A stretch of 64,000 nt of DNA from Acanthaster planci (GCF_001949145.1 NW_019091559.1:450483-514482), one strand, 5' to 3'; numbered from the stretch's first letter, positions 24,663 through 36,264 are shown. Numbers and translations are program-made. Notes: a model not told the origin generated them from the sequence alone.

Positions 24663-25820
24663 TCATTTTTCGTTAGTTACCGCCGGTATCCTAGGCCGTG
24701 GTTTTAGGCCGCTACAGTTAACGATAGAATACGCATTGCCTGGAGGCAGGTCTGTGAGGCTGTATACACCTTCATCGATAGGGATATTATGGCCCAAGCG
24801 CCGATCGCCTGAACGATCCAAGGTGCTGTATTCATTGTCCCCTGGTGGGTTAGTAACGCTGTAGACGCCGTCGTCAGTTGGGACATTCTCACTCGGGCGC
24901 CGATCACCTGAACGATTGAAGGTGCTGTAATCATTGTGCCCTGGTGGGTTTGTAACGCTGTAGACGCCGTCGTCACTTCCAACATACTTACTCGGGCGTC
25001 GATTGCCTGCGCGATTGAAAGTATTGTATTCACTGCCCTCTGGATTATCAGTGAGCTGGTAGATACCGTCATTAATTGGGACATTCAAACTTGGGCGTTG
25101 AGAGCGATTAAAGGTGTCGTATGCGTTATCTGTAGGCGCACTCGCCAGACTGTAGCCGCCTTCATCATTATCAGAGGGATTCTCTACTTGGTAGTAGTTG
25201 TGATCTTGGCTTTCAGGCAGTTTTGTCGAAGGACCATCCACGCTGACGTACCCACTGCTTCCCATGGGCTGCTTGCTTTGTATCGCTGGTGTACTGACAT
25301 CACTGAACACAACCGCAGGAGCATCTACGTCAACATAATCGCTACGCCCCTTTTGATCAGAATCCCCAACAGCTGTAGCTGGAGCATCTACGTCCACGTA
25401 CTCGCTGTCCTTCGTCAGGTTTTTTAGCATGAGTTGCGGATTAGTTGCCTTGGAGACCCCAGCACCAATCCGCTGACCAGCTGGTGGTGCCTTGTTCTCT
25501 GGTTGTACATACTCGTTCTCACTGTCATCTTTATCTGGTTTCGAACTGTTGTTTGGGATTAGGGTGTAAACCGCTGGGTCGTCATCACTGTCAGCCTCAT
25601 TCTGAGTTTTCTTGAGGTCTGTGTACACATCATTTCCACGCTGTGGTTTGTAAGCAGCGTATCCAGTAGCCGGTGTGGGAGTATTCTTGGCTTCGTTGCT
25701 ATCTTTGGTGCCATGTAGGGCTTTGTGGAGGTCCCTTTTATCCTTGGGCTTGTCAGGAGTGTATCCATTAGACTGAATAGTGGCGTAACACTCTGATTCG
25801 CTGGCTGCCTGATCGTTTGG
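24663..25820 (-). CDS. Gene 2 tail exon with 33-aa tyrosine repeats
   Basis: A single 1158-nt exon of 385 codons plus stop, opening PNDQAASESECYATI. Its first part holds YVQP, two YVDVDAP units and SGYVSVDGP. Its second part is a tandem 33-residue (99-bp) repeat whose units run like DDGVYSVTNPPG..EYSTF then NRSGDRRPSENVPT, each with two tyrosines; four clear units and a degenerate first one are visible. The exon is free of stops over the whole length and its first half is almost identical to the gene 3 tail, strong evidence of a conserved product. YxxV/YxxF/YxxP sites suggest phosphorylation-dependent docking (inference). Confidence 0.88.
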   Translation of the reverse strand, partial: PNDQAASESECYATIQSNGYTPDKPKDKRDLHKALHGTKDSNEAKNTPTPATGYAAYKPQRGNDVYTDLKKTQNEADSDDDPAVYTLIPNNSSKPDKDDSENEYVQPENKAPPAGQRIGAGVSKATNPQLMLKNLTKDSEYVDVDAPATAVGDSDQKGRSDYVDVDAPAVVFSDVSTPAIQSKQPMGSSGYVSVDGPSTKLPESQDHNYYQVENPSDNDEGGYSLASAPTDNAYDTFNRSQRPSLNVPINDGIYQLTDNPEGSEYNTFNRAGNRRPSKYVGSDDGVYSVTNPPGHNDYSTFNRSGDRRPSENVPTDDGVYSVTNPPGDNEYSTLDRSGDRRLGHNIPIDEGVYSLTDLPPGNAYSIVNCSGLKPRPRIPAVTNEK

Positions 25821-28800
25821 CTGTGTTGATGAGAAAATGGAAATAAATCACTTTACAGCCCAACACCGTAGGGACGCTCATGTTCGACGGAATAGCAATG
25901 AAAATTAGAAACAACTTTCAAGGAACAGTAAGCTTTTTAATTTACAGCTACATAATTAACATTATTTCTTTGTTAAAGTGTGATACAGCATACATGCCGC
26001 TATTTATATGGAGGAAGCCTCAGGACCGCACCTTTTTGTATTTTAAGTCCATGAAAGGAAAAAAAAACATAAAAGTGCCTAGGAAGAACCCAAGACACTT
26101 TCAAGCAAGAACCCTGTACAAAGAGGCTTTTATTTTCTCGATTTCTGGATTATATTGCTTTTAGTAGCTTTTAAAATGTTTCACCTTTATATCAGTGTAG
26201 TCATCATCAGGCTGTGGATTTAAAGTCCCTATCGGTCTCCAGGTACTTCCAGTCACGTGATCATCATCATCGTCCAATCCATATGTTGAATTTACTTAAC
26301 ATGAACAGGAAATAATGGACATATAATTATCTCACAGTGCTCGTGCTTTGAACTTACACTTTTAACTTAATCTTTTCCAAAAATAATCAAACTAAATTTT
26401 TATAATAGCATTTTCTAGACTTTTTTGTTTTGTGCTTGGAAAAGGATACAAACACTTTTATAGAGAAAAAACTGAAAGTATCAGAAATATGGACAGTTTC
26501 TCACCATTTATCGTGTGGGCCTCAGCAACGGTTATATTTGATGTAAGCGGTTTGGTGGGCCTAGGTCAAACAATTGAAAGTTAAGCTTTAAGAAATATAA
26601 TTAAACTATCATACCTAGGAGACGATTAGATAAATTTTTATTTCTGCCATTACTAATCTTAGTTTGCTTATAAGATATCATTTCCGTGTGTTAAATTAGA
26701 GGTAATATCATGTTTTAACTAAGAACGAACACAGAGCCCATAGAGAGGGGGGGCAAACGCGTTTTTTTAAGGGAGTGGTAAAAAGTTTGGAAGTTTGTTC
26801 ACGTAAACTACAGTCTTCCTGAGGAGTAAGGCTCCCGGTTGGGCTTTATACACATGTTTGAAGGAAACTAAGCGCAAGCAGACCAAAACTTAGCCTCTCT
26901 CATGTTACGAAAGACTCCTTTTATGTGGATTGTGACCCCTGCTGTTCCCTCTGGATCCACAAAACATGCTAGCAGTAACGGCTCCACAATGTTTGCTGTG
27001 GGTTAGGTCTATATGTGCTCATGTTGACTGGAAGAAACTTTCAAGCAAATAAGGATTTTTAATTTGTGTTGTTTCTGCTGAGAGTTCGATGACATTTCTA
27101 CATTTGATTGGCTTATTTGCGACTTTTATCGTCAGATTACAGACCTATATGCTATTACGAACGATGTCACAAGGTCAGACTTACCCTTTCTTGGCCCTCT
27201 TCCCACGTCTTCGCCACCAGATAAAGGCAACAACGAGCGCCACCAAGGAAAACAATACGACTAGGCTGACTGCAACGGGGATTCCCACCGATATGCCAAC
27301 TTGGCCATCTGAGTCTCCACCCCCTCCAGTAGCGGTGTTCTCCGTTGACCTCTGATCTTCTCTTGATGGTGTTGAGGCCACCCCGGAAGTTTTTGGTTCG
27401 TCGCTCTTTCGTTCAGTCGTAGATTCCAAGTCATCCAGCAAACAGGTGAATTTTCCACCATCAACAGTCACATCAACGGAAGTACCATTTTCAGAACAGG
27501 TACAGTTAAAGTAAGATGGCCATCTTAAACCTGACGTCTCAAAGAGAACAATTTATTGTTTATTCACTGTCAATTTATTTTTGTGATTTGGTACAGTGTA
27601 ATACACTTGAAATTCTGTAGCCTTGATTGAGGTGTCAGATTTGCCATATTGTTTATACAGTGAACTCGCAGATGATAGAATTCCTCAAATTGCCTGTAAA
27701 CTGTGGGACAGGCTTATCCGCCTCGAGCAGAACCCTCCCCCATTTGGTTAAAAAAGAGCCATATTGGTCGGGAGTGGTCATGTGGTTGGTGGCAATGCGA
27801 CCGTAACGCGTGCATTTTATAGTCCTTTGTCACGGTGAACCAGCAAAGATCAGCTCCGACCAAAGGAGCCTGATCTGTTGCTATGAACATTGCGCCCTCT
27901 GATGGTCCAACTCGAGGCTCATAACCGTTACAACCAGGGCTAGTGTCGTATGTACAATGTACATGTGCATATCCGGTGCGGCACACGTACGTGCATGTAG
28001 GCTACTACTGTTCAAAACCGGGAATCAGTATGGTGCGACAGTCAGGCTAGTGTTAAAAAAGAGAGACAGTTCTGGTTATATGGCATCTTAAAGCTACATA
28101 AACCAATAATGCCACGGGGCGGATCCAGTATATTTTGAATGGGGGTTCCGGAAATTCATGTTCGTGCCGGGCTTACTACATGTTGTCATTGATGATGAAG
28201 CCATTTCATCTCTTTGTTTTGTCCACGAGCAAAATAATTCCCTACGAGGTGTATGTCTTCAACGTATGCCCCCCCCATCTACCCCTGAGCAAATAGCACA
28301 TATTTCCACAAGATTTCTTAATTCTCACCGTTTCCGTTTTCGGACTTGTCAAAGGCGAAACTGCAAGAGCCACAGCTGCACCGTGCTGTCTCATTCCTTC
28401 AGGACATAAAAAAGACAACAGCGATCGTTAAAGGAGTAATCTATGTGTTCCTTTATATCTGATTTCATATTCCTGCCCGAAAAATCTCCCCTAAATTTCT
28501 ATCGTTTTAGTAAAGAGAAACATTACCAGCTATGCCACATCTTATAAATCTTTTATTCAGGCTGCAACAAACCTGCTAAGCATCAATATTCACTGCACAT
28601 ACATTGTGAGAAGTGGATTAATCTCATGACTATGATAAGCTTGGGTTCGGTTTAACATTACTGGGCCATATATTACAACGAACATCCAACAAAAACAAAA
28701 CGCAGTGAAATAGCAATGAGCGTCAATTGTTATCGCACCCTACTTCTTTTGTTAGATGTTCATAGTGTATATTCCTTCCAATCCTTTCAGTATCATACTC

Positions 28801-31158
28801 ATTTGTGATGACGTCATGTACACAGCCACACCCAATCAAGCAAGTTGTTTCGTCATTGCATTGACAGAGAACAGTGTTGTTAAAGTAATCCCTGCCACTA
28901 CGGACGCACAGGGGCACGGAGTCAACAAGATGGTTGAGATTAGGAAGGGGTGATCTGCATGGTTCTATGTGGGAATAAAACAGGTAGTCACAAGTAAATA
29001 AGAATTCAACTGAATCTGTACACATAGGCCTACCAAATGTAACCAATTAGTAGATAATTCAAAGATAAGTAATCAGTTCGGTGGTTCTAATTAATAATTA
29101 ATAATAATTTATTTATTTAATTCATTAATGGATCCATTCATTCATTCATTCATTTATCTTTTTTTCTCATTGTCCCCATTCAATGGTAACATAAGGACTT
29201 AGTAGCAATGTAATTTGAACATCTCGATGACAATTTCTCAAACTAATAATGATTTGAAAATTTGGATAATGGTTGTAAAATCAATATCACAAACCTGAAC
29301 CCTGGTGCCTTTCCTGAGTCGACCTAACATTACCAGATATTTCCCGCTCACAGATATAGGCGGAGTTTCTACTGCAGTCCCTGTCATTCCACAGAAAGTC
29401 ATCCTGTGGTCGTAACCTGAAGCAAAGACTGCCTCCATTGTTGCTTCTATCATTCCTCACGAAACCTTGATAGACTGCTCGGCTGCCATCCAACCAAGCG
29501 TACTGGGTAACCAATCCTATCCAGTACTTTCTAGAGTTGTTAAAGCCAGAGAGATTGGTAATGTATTTTAGCTTTGCCTGTGATTGGATGTACAGCAGAT
29601 GACCACCCCCATTACTGCAGTCTTCTTGAGCTGGGATGTGTCTCGCTGGACCACCAAACCAGTAACAGGAACTGTTATGGTTAGTGCATTGTCGAGACGA
29701 AGAACATTCTGTCAAAAAAAAGAATGACCAAAAAGTGCGACATCCTTAATATTACATCGAAGACACTTTTATGTTTATAACCAAAAGATTACTTGCACAA
29801 ATGCGTAACAAATATGGAATTGGATGAGTAGATTCATCGTTGACACATTACTCATCCCATGCTGGCTGTATCACACATGTATGTGCAGGAACAACGGAAA
29901 ACTTAAAAAACTTAAACGGAGTTGTGCTGTTTTCAGCAGAGTTTTTGAAAATGAAAGGCATCAGTGACCCGATTATGTTTGTGAGCTTACCGTTGGCCCG
30001 TTCGCAGATGAAGTGACGTTGCTGGTTACAGTTCTCACCCATTAAAATTAATTTCCCATCGAATTTAACGAGAGAGAAACATCCAGCTTTGCTTTTCTGA
30101 GAGAATTCAAATAGATCATTGTGTGCTAGACTCCTATTCAGCCAGGTGTTGTTGGTGGTTGGTATCAGTCCAATCCAGTAATGATCAGCTGCAGAAATGC
30201 TGCCATCTCTGAGAACTTGGGAATGATTCGCCAAGAATGTTTGCTCGTCTTCAGACTCGATGTACACAAGATGGCCATTACGAGCAATGCAGTCTCTGTG
30301 GGCGTCATCACGGGACTTTGGGTTATCACGAAGGAATTTGTAGCAAGAACCCCCAAAGAACAGTTCGTCTTTGTCACAATCTAAAGATATGTATTGAGAA
30401 GTTTTCCATAATAATTGACAACAAATATCCATTCGTAAATAGCAGGTTAATAACAACTGCTATTTCCCTTTTAATTGTTGATATTTGAGACCCTCTGTAT
30501 TTTGAAGCCCATTGAAATATTCCAAATTGCAGACACGGCTTTTACGGACCCTTGAAATTCACAGGTGTTTGTCTCCTTGTTTCAATATGAAGTACATGTA
30601 TGTGTTAAATGGCTGAAGGTCAGACAGAGGTGTCAAAAGCCAAAAGGCTTCCACTCATGCAGTTCAGCACAAGAGTTTTGGGATGAATTACATTTAACGT
30701 GTATTTGACATTAAGGCCAGGTTTGGTAACCTACCTGTCAGTTCGTCAGAACACATCAGTGTACCAGACTTGCTTCTACAATCACACATGTAAGTGTTTC
30801 CTGGCCTTAAACATGTAAAAAAAAAGTGTGAAATTTAGTACTTGCGTGGAAACACATATTAGGCCTAAATTTATTTATATTTCTTACTGCAGGTGAAACG
30901 AGAATAACTAATCCAAGGTAAACTTTGTATGAAGTTCCAAATAAACTGACCATCTGCACTGCAGATCAGCTTCCATCACAATTCCTAAACAAACCCTATT
31001 GATGTTCAACTAACCTACCCTTGAACGGTTCGTCGATGTCTGACTTTAGTTTCACCACCATGATTATCCTGACACGTTACTGGTATCGAACAGAGATGAA
31101 TGCTGAGTAGAACCACTTGCACAGTCACTTCAAACAAAAGATAGTCCCTACGAAGCAT
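24663..31158 (-). CDS. Gene 2: two-CTLD transmembrane receptor with ITIM-like tail
   Basis: Exons 31158-31019, 30805-30735, 30380-29991, 29708-29295, 28964-28739, 28396-28329, 27530-27185, 26560-26505, 26294-26185 and 25820-24663. They join in frame to about 992 aa with GT-AG borders. Order: signal peptide (1-35), small Cys domain (47-70), CTLD1 (71-200), CTLD2 (201-338), Cys-rich exons (339-436), Thr/Ser stalk, TM helix (about 517-541) with WWRRRGKRAKK stop-transfer, and a cytoplasmic tail of about 450 residues. Both CTLDs keep the WIGL core and disulfide cysteines but lack EPN/QPD sugar-binding triplets, so classical Ca-dependent sugar binding is not predicted. Three tail motifs (SEYVDV, SDYVDV, SGYVSV) fit the ITIM consensus. 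Likely an immune-type surface receptor. No gene symbol is assigned. Confidence 0.8.
26185..26294 (-). CDS. Gene 2 juxtamembrane exon (acidic, NSTY)
   Basis: A 110-nt exon, phase 1 to 0, encoding NSTYGLDDDDDHVTG...DDDYTDIK, followed by GTGAAA. It aligns with the gene 3 exon 38650-38526, where the first motif is NPTY (a PTB/endocytic NPxY form). Confidence 0.75.
26505..26560 (-). CDS. Gene 2 56-nt juxtamembrane exon
   Basis: Encodes TKPLTSNITVAEAHTIN, phase 2 to 1, donor GTGAGA. It is the same length and phase as 41121-41066 in gene 3 and 62365-62420 in gene 4. Confidence 0.75.
27185..27530 (-). CDS. Gene 2 stalk and transmembrane exon
   Basis: A 346-nt exon, phase 1 to 2, between CGTCAG and GTAAGT. 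It starts with a short Cys module (WPSYFNCTC..KFTC) also found in gene 3 (WPSNFSCIC) and gene 5 (WTPNFSCIC). A Ser/Thr-rich stalk follows, then GGGGDSDGQVG, a hydrophobic helix (VAVSLVVLFSLVALVVAFI) and WWRRRGKRAKKG. Confidence 0.85.
28329..28396 (-). CDS. Gene 2 small Cys exon
   Basis: A 68-nt exon, phase 2 to 1, encoding NETARCSCGSCSFAFDKSE. It matches gene 3 exon 42282-42212 (KTTVKCGCGFCELE) in the CxCGxC core, phase and position. Confidence 0.7.
28739..28964 (-). CDS. Gene 2 Cys-rich exon before the stalk
   Basis: A 226-nt exon, phase 1 to 2, from TCCCACATAG to the donor GTGCGA. It encodes a segment with LCVRSGRD..., CQC and CGCVHD, parallel to gene 3 exon 42947-42782. The donor is non-consensus after GTG but is required by phase and by the paralogue. 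Confidence 0.7.
29295..29708 (-). CDS. Gene 2 CTLD2 exon
   Basis: One exon, phase 1 to 1, coding a whole C-type lectin-like domain: CYWFGG near the start, GGGHLLYIQSQAKLKYI, then YWIGLVTQYAWLDGS (core WIGL), SLCFRL, and FLWNDRDCSRNSAYICE with the conserved WND and terminal cysteines. EPN/QPD is absent. It follows CTLD1 directly with no linker exon. Confidence 0.9.
29991..30380 (-). CDS. Gene 2 CTLD1 exon
   Basis: A 390-nt exon, phase 1 to 1, beginning CDKDELFFGGSCYKF, with GHLVYIESEDEQTFL, HYWIGLIP, a terminal ENCNQQRHFICE and the two outer cysteines. No EPN/QPD or WND triplet, so this is a CTLD of the non-sugar-binding kind (as in NK-cell receptors). Its length equals both gene 3 CTLD exons. 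Confidence 0.9.
30735..30805 (-). CDS. Gene 2 exon 2 (small Cys module)
   Basis: A 71-nt exon, phase 2 to 1, encoding PGNTYMCDCRSKSGTLMC, with the donor GTAGGT. It is the counterpart of gene 3 exon 45169-45081. Confidence 0.65.
31019..31158 (-). CDS. Gene 2 signal-peptide exon
   Basis: ATG followed by LRRDYLLFEVTVQVVLLSI, a charged start and hydrophobic core ending near CSIPVTCQ, then a basic RHRR stretch. It ends in phase 2 before GTAGGT. The start is chosen as the ATG just before the signal peptide. Confidence 0.7.
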
Positions 31159-32469
31159 ATTGCATTACGCTAAAAATGAAGTAATCTGTAAATCAGACTA
31201 TATAACGCAGCGGTCATTGCGAGGGAGCAGTGGCAGTAGTTGGCTGTTCACGGAAATGCAGCCTGCCGAAAAATGTGTGTAGCAATACAATACTATAGTT
31301 TTTCTGTGTGCTCATTCAGTGTGACGTATTCTAAACCACTTCAGTGTACTTCACTTGGCGTGTTCTGCTAATCCAAAACCACAATATTGTATAATTTGGG
31401 AGCTTTACTTCCGCCATGCAGTTTCACGCGTTCTCATAATTAGCTTTCGGACAAGCTCATCGATTGTTCTGCATTGTGTATCAGCAAATACTATATAATG
31501 GTACTGTCCCCCGTCAAGGTATGGTTATTGAGTCACTGTATATTTTACACTATATGTACTGCCTTTCGTCGAGTCTTTTTCTTTAGATTGGGAGCTTCGG
31601 AGCTATTTTACTGGTGTTGGCTTTCAAATGTATTTAGCTCCCAAATAGTTCGTTAACCTTGACTTTGACGTTCCGAAAATTGTATACGCATACGCGAGAA
31701 CAAGCGTGAATTTGGCTCGTAGAAACGTTGTATGTCATATTATGTATGCGATATTTCTGAGACTGTTCTTTCTCTATTTTTGGAATGCCTGATTTCATTC
31801 TCGGAGAGAAGCAATTTTCGCTATGCCCTCTTAAAGCACACACCAAATCTCTTAATGTTGAGATATTTTCAAGTAAAAAGTAGGTAGGCCAAGTCACGTT
31901 TTTTGGATGGAGACTCCTTCGAGGGATGCGTGAGAATCAGGGATGAGCTGGTCTATTTTGGATGATGATTTGGATTTTTTTAAAGGATATAGCCCTTTCC
32001 TATTTCGTGTAATGTTCCGCAAAAGGTTAATGTGTCATGACCATTAACCCTTTAAAATGATTTACATTCTTTAAATTGAAATTCTGAATGTAAACATCTG
32101 TTAATTTAAAAGATGGCATATACAAAGGAAAATCCGTTTCGAAACAGATAACATGGTACGTTCAGGTGAAAAAGGCCTTTATCAAAATAATACAAGCTCT
32201 TTTATAATCTAATCTCAAATAAAAAAAGAAAGAACCGCTGTAGACAAATAAGGAGGGTAATCTGCATAGGATCAATGGATTCAAGCCCGAAGCAGTTCAC
32301 TGCCATTTGGATCCATACAAGTCCAGTTAGACGATAATTATAGTGTACCCTTCAGCGTGGTCATTGAATTCAGGGAAATGGTTAATTATCAACTGTAAAC
32401 CATTCACACAAAGTTCTGCGAGCTTTAAAATGAGGCTTCTATCAAATACATAATCGGAATCAGTAAAAC

Positions 32470-33830
32470 CATGGTTTGGTGCCAATTTCTCCGGCAGACT
32501 TTCAGTTGCTAGGCATGAAACTCATCGGAAAGTACTATGTTGACAAATGCTAGCCTATGGGCGCCCGTTGTGCATCAGCATACTTTGACAAATTCTCCAC
32601 GTTTGTGGAGTTTTTAGTCAGGAGAAATTCTCACTCAAATGGGGTTATCCACTATATGGATGGTTTTTCTGTGTGTCGCTAAAAAGGGCAAGATGTAGGC
32701 TAGGGTTGGGCGCTGCTCGTTGAGCTTAAAACCGTGTGTGAGTTATTGCCCCAGAGAAATTGGAAGGTCCAGTAGAGTCTCCAACAAAGCTTGGGCTAGA
32801 AATCGATACCACAAAAATGCAGGTTCGCGTCCCATTAAAGAGGCTGACAGACATTAAGCAAAAGATAAACAAAGTTAAACGCAACCATGGTTGCATTTAA
32901 GGAAGTACAATCAATCGTGGGTACACTAAGTTTTATCTGTCAGCAGTCAAACCAGGCCGGGCCTTTCTGAGGAGGCTTATTGATCTTCTCAAAGTAAAGG
33001 TAAAAATAGATACCAGCCGTGGGATCCGATTGTTAGAAGATGCCAAAGCCGACTTGACCATGTGGGTAAATTCTTGGAAGCCTTTAATGGCACAGCTATA
33101 ATCACTAAGCAAATGTGGAGGCCAATCAGGAAATTGAACTCTTCACTGAGTCCAGTAGAGGCATTGGCTATGGGGGCTACCTTCAAGGCAAATGGTTTCA
33201 TGGCCAGTGGCCAGCCAAGGTCACAAACGGAACATACTCGATTGCTTGGAAGGAGATGTTCCCAATAGTAGCAGCCACAAAAATATGGGATTATGAAATA
33301 ATCGGGAAGCAAGTGGTAATTTGTACGGATAATATGTCGGTTGTGCACATAAATAATGAGCAGTCATCGCTATGCCCCCAAATCTTGGCACTACTGAGAC
33401 ACTTTGTGCTAGCGCGTCTGAAATACAACATATGCTTCGAAGCGGTGCATGTGGCAACAAAAAGAACTTAATTGCGGACGCATTGTCTCGTTCTCAGCTT
33501 CACAGATTAAGATGGGTTGCTCCAAACGGGGCAACAGAGTCCGTCGCTTTACCGGAATGGCCGTGGGAGATTTAGGACATGAAACCAATAGGCTCACGTC
33601 CATGTCGCTAGCTCCGGGCACCCAGACGCGTATCAGCGGTCAGTGAATGCGTTTGAAGACTTTTGGGCTGAAGTGCACTTAGCACCAGGGTGGCCTGTCA
33701 CAACGCATCTAATCTTAGCCTTCATTGCAGCTCTCTCCGTAAAGGGAATGGCTTCATCTTCAATTGCCTTACATGTTGCAGAATTTGCCTCCAATAGTGA
33801 TTCTTTTCACAATTCTATTTGTATCTCTGG
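32470..33830 (+). mobile_element. Degenerate DIRS-like retrotransposon (RT, RNase H, recombinase start)
   Basis: Translated pieces in several frames give, in order: a reverse transcriptase segment (PISPADFQLLGMKL, then YFDKFSTFVEFL and a YMDG in place of YMDD); an RNase H-like segment (ELFTESSRGIGYGGYL, TDNMSVVHINN, LIADALSR); and the N-terminal part of a tyrosine-recombinase SAM-like domain (AFEDFWAEVHLAPGWP). The HINNEQSS..LLRHF..ADALSR pattern and the recombinase following RNase H are typical of DIRS/Ngaro elements. Numerous stops and frameshifts show it is dead. The catalytic part of the recombinase is missing. Confidence 0.75.
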
Positions 33831-34070
33831 TTAATTACTCATGCACATATAATCTAGAAATAACATGATTCATATTTTCAAGGAAATACAGAATATTGAA
33901 CATTTTAAGGAGAGCTCAGTTCTACAGTGTTGCCTACGAGATTTTAAATAACTCAAGTTCAGAAAAGAAATCTTCCCAAAATGATGACAAACTATCTGCC
34001 ATTAAATACAGTCAATAATCTTTCGTGAAATTATGAGGTAATCCAACCTGGTACTTACATTATTTATAAG

Positions 34071-34191
34071 ATGAACAAAGATATTGATTAGGGAGAGATT
34101 TGGACCCTAGGACTTAGTGCCAGCGCCTCACCAACTGAGCTGTCCATCCCCGTGTCGGTGGTTCCTTCCATTTGTCAATATCTTTGTTCAT
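34071..34191 (-). repeat. tRNA-derived relic inside a 17-bp inverted repeat
   Basis: On the minus strand, GGGGATGGACAGCTCAGTTGG resembles the 5' half of a tRNA with A-box, and GGGTCCAAATCTC fits a B-box about 30 nt later. The tRNA-like part is only about 62 nt and the acceptor stem pairs poorly, so it is a tRNA pseudogene or SINE head. Exact 17-bp inverted repeats flank it (34071-34087 and 34175-34191). Confidence 0.55.
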
Positions 34192-36060
34192 GGGCAAAAG
34201 TCTACTACTTTATTTTGAAAAATAGTCGAAATCAGCCGAAACTCGTAAATCAATAAGTGCTCACACTACGTGTTGCAGTACAACACAACACGGGCAATGT
34301 TGCAAACCTGGCAAGTCTTGGGTTTTTTGGAGAGGCTATGACTATGTAAGCCGTACAGGGAAAATGTCACGAGGGTTTGGGATAAGGCAGATGGTAAAAG
34401 TGCTGGCGTGGGTGTTTCGGAGGTGCCACTGATCTCACCCAAGTTAGTTTCTTTGATCGTTTTTACACTTCTCAAAGAGCCAATAAAAGAGGCAATAAAT
34501 TTTCCCATTTATTGTTCAACAAGCATCTCGCAGCCCAACCTCGTCCTTTTCCATAACGATTGTGAGCTTACAGATATAAAAACGCACCCATTCAAGAAGA
34601 GATAAGTGACAGTGAGCAGAGAAAAAATATTTCTGATTCCTATTTATATTCGTGTATGGAACGCGCATGTTTTGAATTATTCATGTATTGATGTAACTGT
34701 TGCTGTTATGTAAATCAACTAATGATCTGCTCGTTTTATAGGTTTTCTATTAAAATTGTGAAATGAAAATATACTCATTAAAAACATTGGCTTTTACCAA
34801 TAACAGAATTGAAAGGAATCATGGTGATTAATATCCGTTATATACTATACTCCAGTACAATACAGTTTCATCAATTAAATCTGCGTATTTAAAAGATCTC
34901 TATCAGTTCCAAACATCTAAAAATCCTCTAAATTTAAAAATGTTCTACTTCATGGAGCATTTATACCACCCAGCAAAATTGACACTAACGCTTTAAAGAT
35001 CAAAAATTGGCAAAATGTTGCCTGTTCTTTGATGGTCACATATATTAAGTCGCATGTAGCATTTTCCATTTTACCACTTTAAGAAATTTGCCCCATATAT
35101 AACAAGCAATTAAACCTAAATAGTATATGTATGGAAATTAAATTCAAGCATTTCATTCATTTTTTAATACACTGTGCATTTCTCTCATGGCAAATTCTAC
35201 CTTTTGTTAGTTGCTGTTTGCTAAAACATATTTCTGAATACCAACGCATTAATGGATAAACGGATATAGGCGGCTGAATCCTTTACCTAAGTCTCATATT
35301 TCTACAGTTAGTTCATAATATTCGTCTAACCGACAACCAACTATATGCATGAATATACAATGAAGAGTTTATCATAATGTTAATCAAGATCAATTAATGT
35401 CTTGGAGCATTGGACTTCAATTTTTATTAAAATGGGAATCCCAGTGGAAAGTATCAATGAATATATAAAATTAGACAGCTTGATTTTATCAAAAATTTTA
35501 CGAGCATTGTTAAAGAGTCACTTAAACCTGTCCGGAGATATGCTCCACACAAGACAAAGAAAAACATACAATAAGGTTCTGTAGTATTAATCACAGGGTC
35601 TGAATATTTTGTGTTTGCGAGAATGACATTCTCTAATGCTAAAGATTGCAATAGATCAACCAGCAAACCTAACTAGCATACATACCCTCAAGATTCAAAG
35701 ATCAATTTTCGTTGTCTTGATTTGATTTTTTATCATTACGCGGTATGGTCCTAGATGTGTTGCGATCCGTTTGTGATCTACGATACATTCTGTTTATTGA
35801 CCATTATGTTCTTTCATTATTGTTCCCATTTGTATTCCTGTGACTTTGATTACGTGTCATGTCAGCAAAGTAACGCATCATGTAGAACTTAAGGTGGCAT
35901 CGTACATCAGAAAGAATAGACAAAGGAGTTAATAACGAAACAGAAAATAACAAATATCTTCACAATGAGGGATTTAGCAGTGCAAAAATTGGATGGTGGA
36001 AATTAATAAGGGATCAAATATGTGCTTGGCCGGTCTTAAACGTGCGTTTAAGAGACCAGC

Positions 36061-36264
36061 TAAAGGAGCCTTTCCAAATGTGCATCAACATTTTGCGCCA
36101 ACCGTTGCGTATCTGTCAAAATCGCTCCCTGAGCGTTTTTGAACGCAACGCACACGTGTGTTATGTTAGTGGAGTCTGGTTTTTTTTTTGCGTGTAAGCG
36201 AAACACATGAACGCATCGCGTACGCAACGCACCTAAATATCGCATATATGGAAAGGCACCTTAA
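36061..36264. mobile_element. MITE with inverted ends
   Basis: The left end TAAAGGAGCCTTTCCAAATG and the right end (complement) TTAAGGTGCCTTTCCATATATG are inverted repeats. The interior contains repeated AACGCAACGCAC/GCGTTG motifs. Non-coding. Confidence 0.6.

Noticed and set aside
24936-25427. 163-aa plus-strand frame over gene 2 tail, and its counterparts at 37164-37850
   Set aside because: Shadows of the 99-bp coding repeat on the other strand; no start or splice support.
27714-27986. 90-aa minus-strand frame in a gene 2 intron
   Set aside because: It lies between exons joined in phase by strong paralogue evidence and has no counterpart in gene 3.
34088-34151. Functional tRNA gene
   Set aside because: Only about 62 nt, poor acceptor stem and no clear anticodon arm; better read as a tRNA-derived relic.
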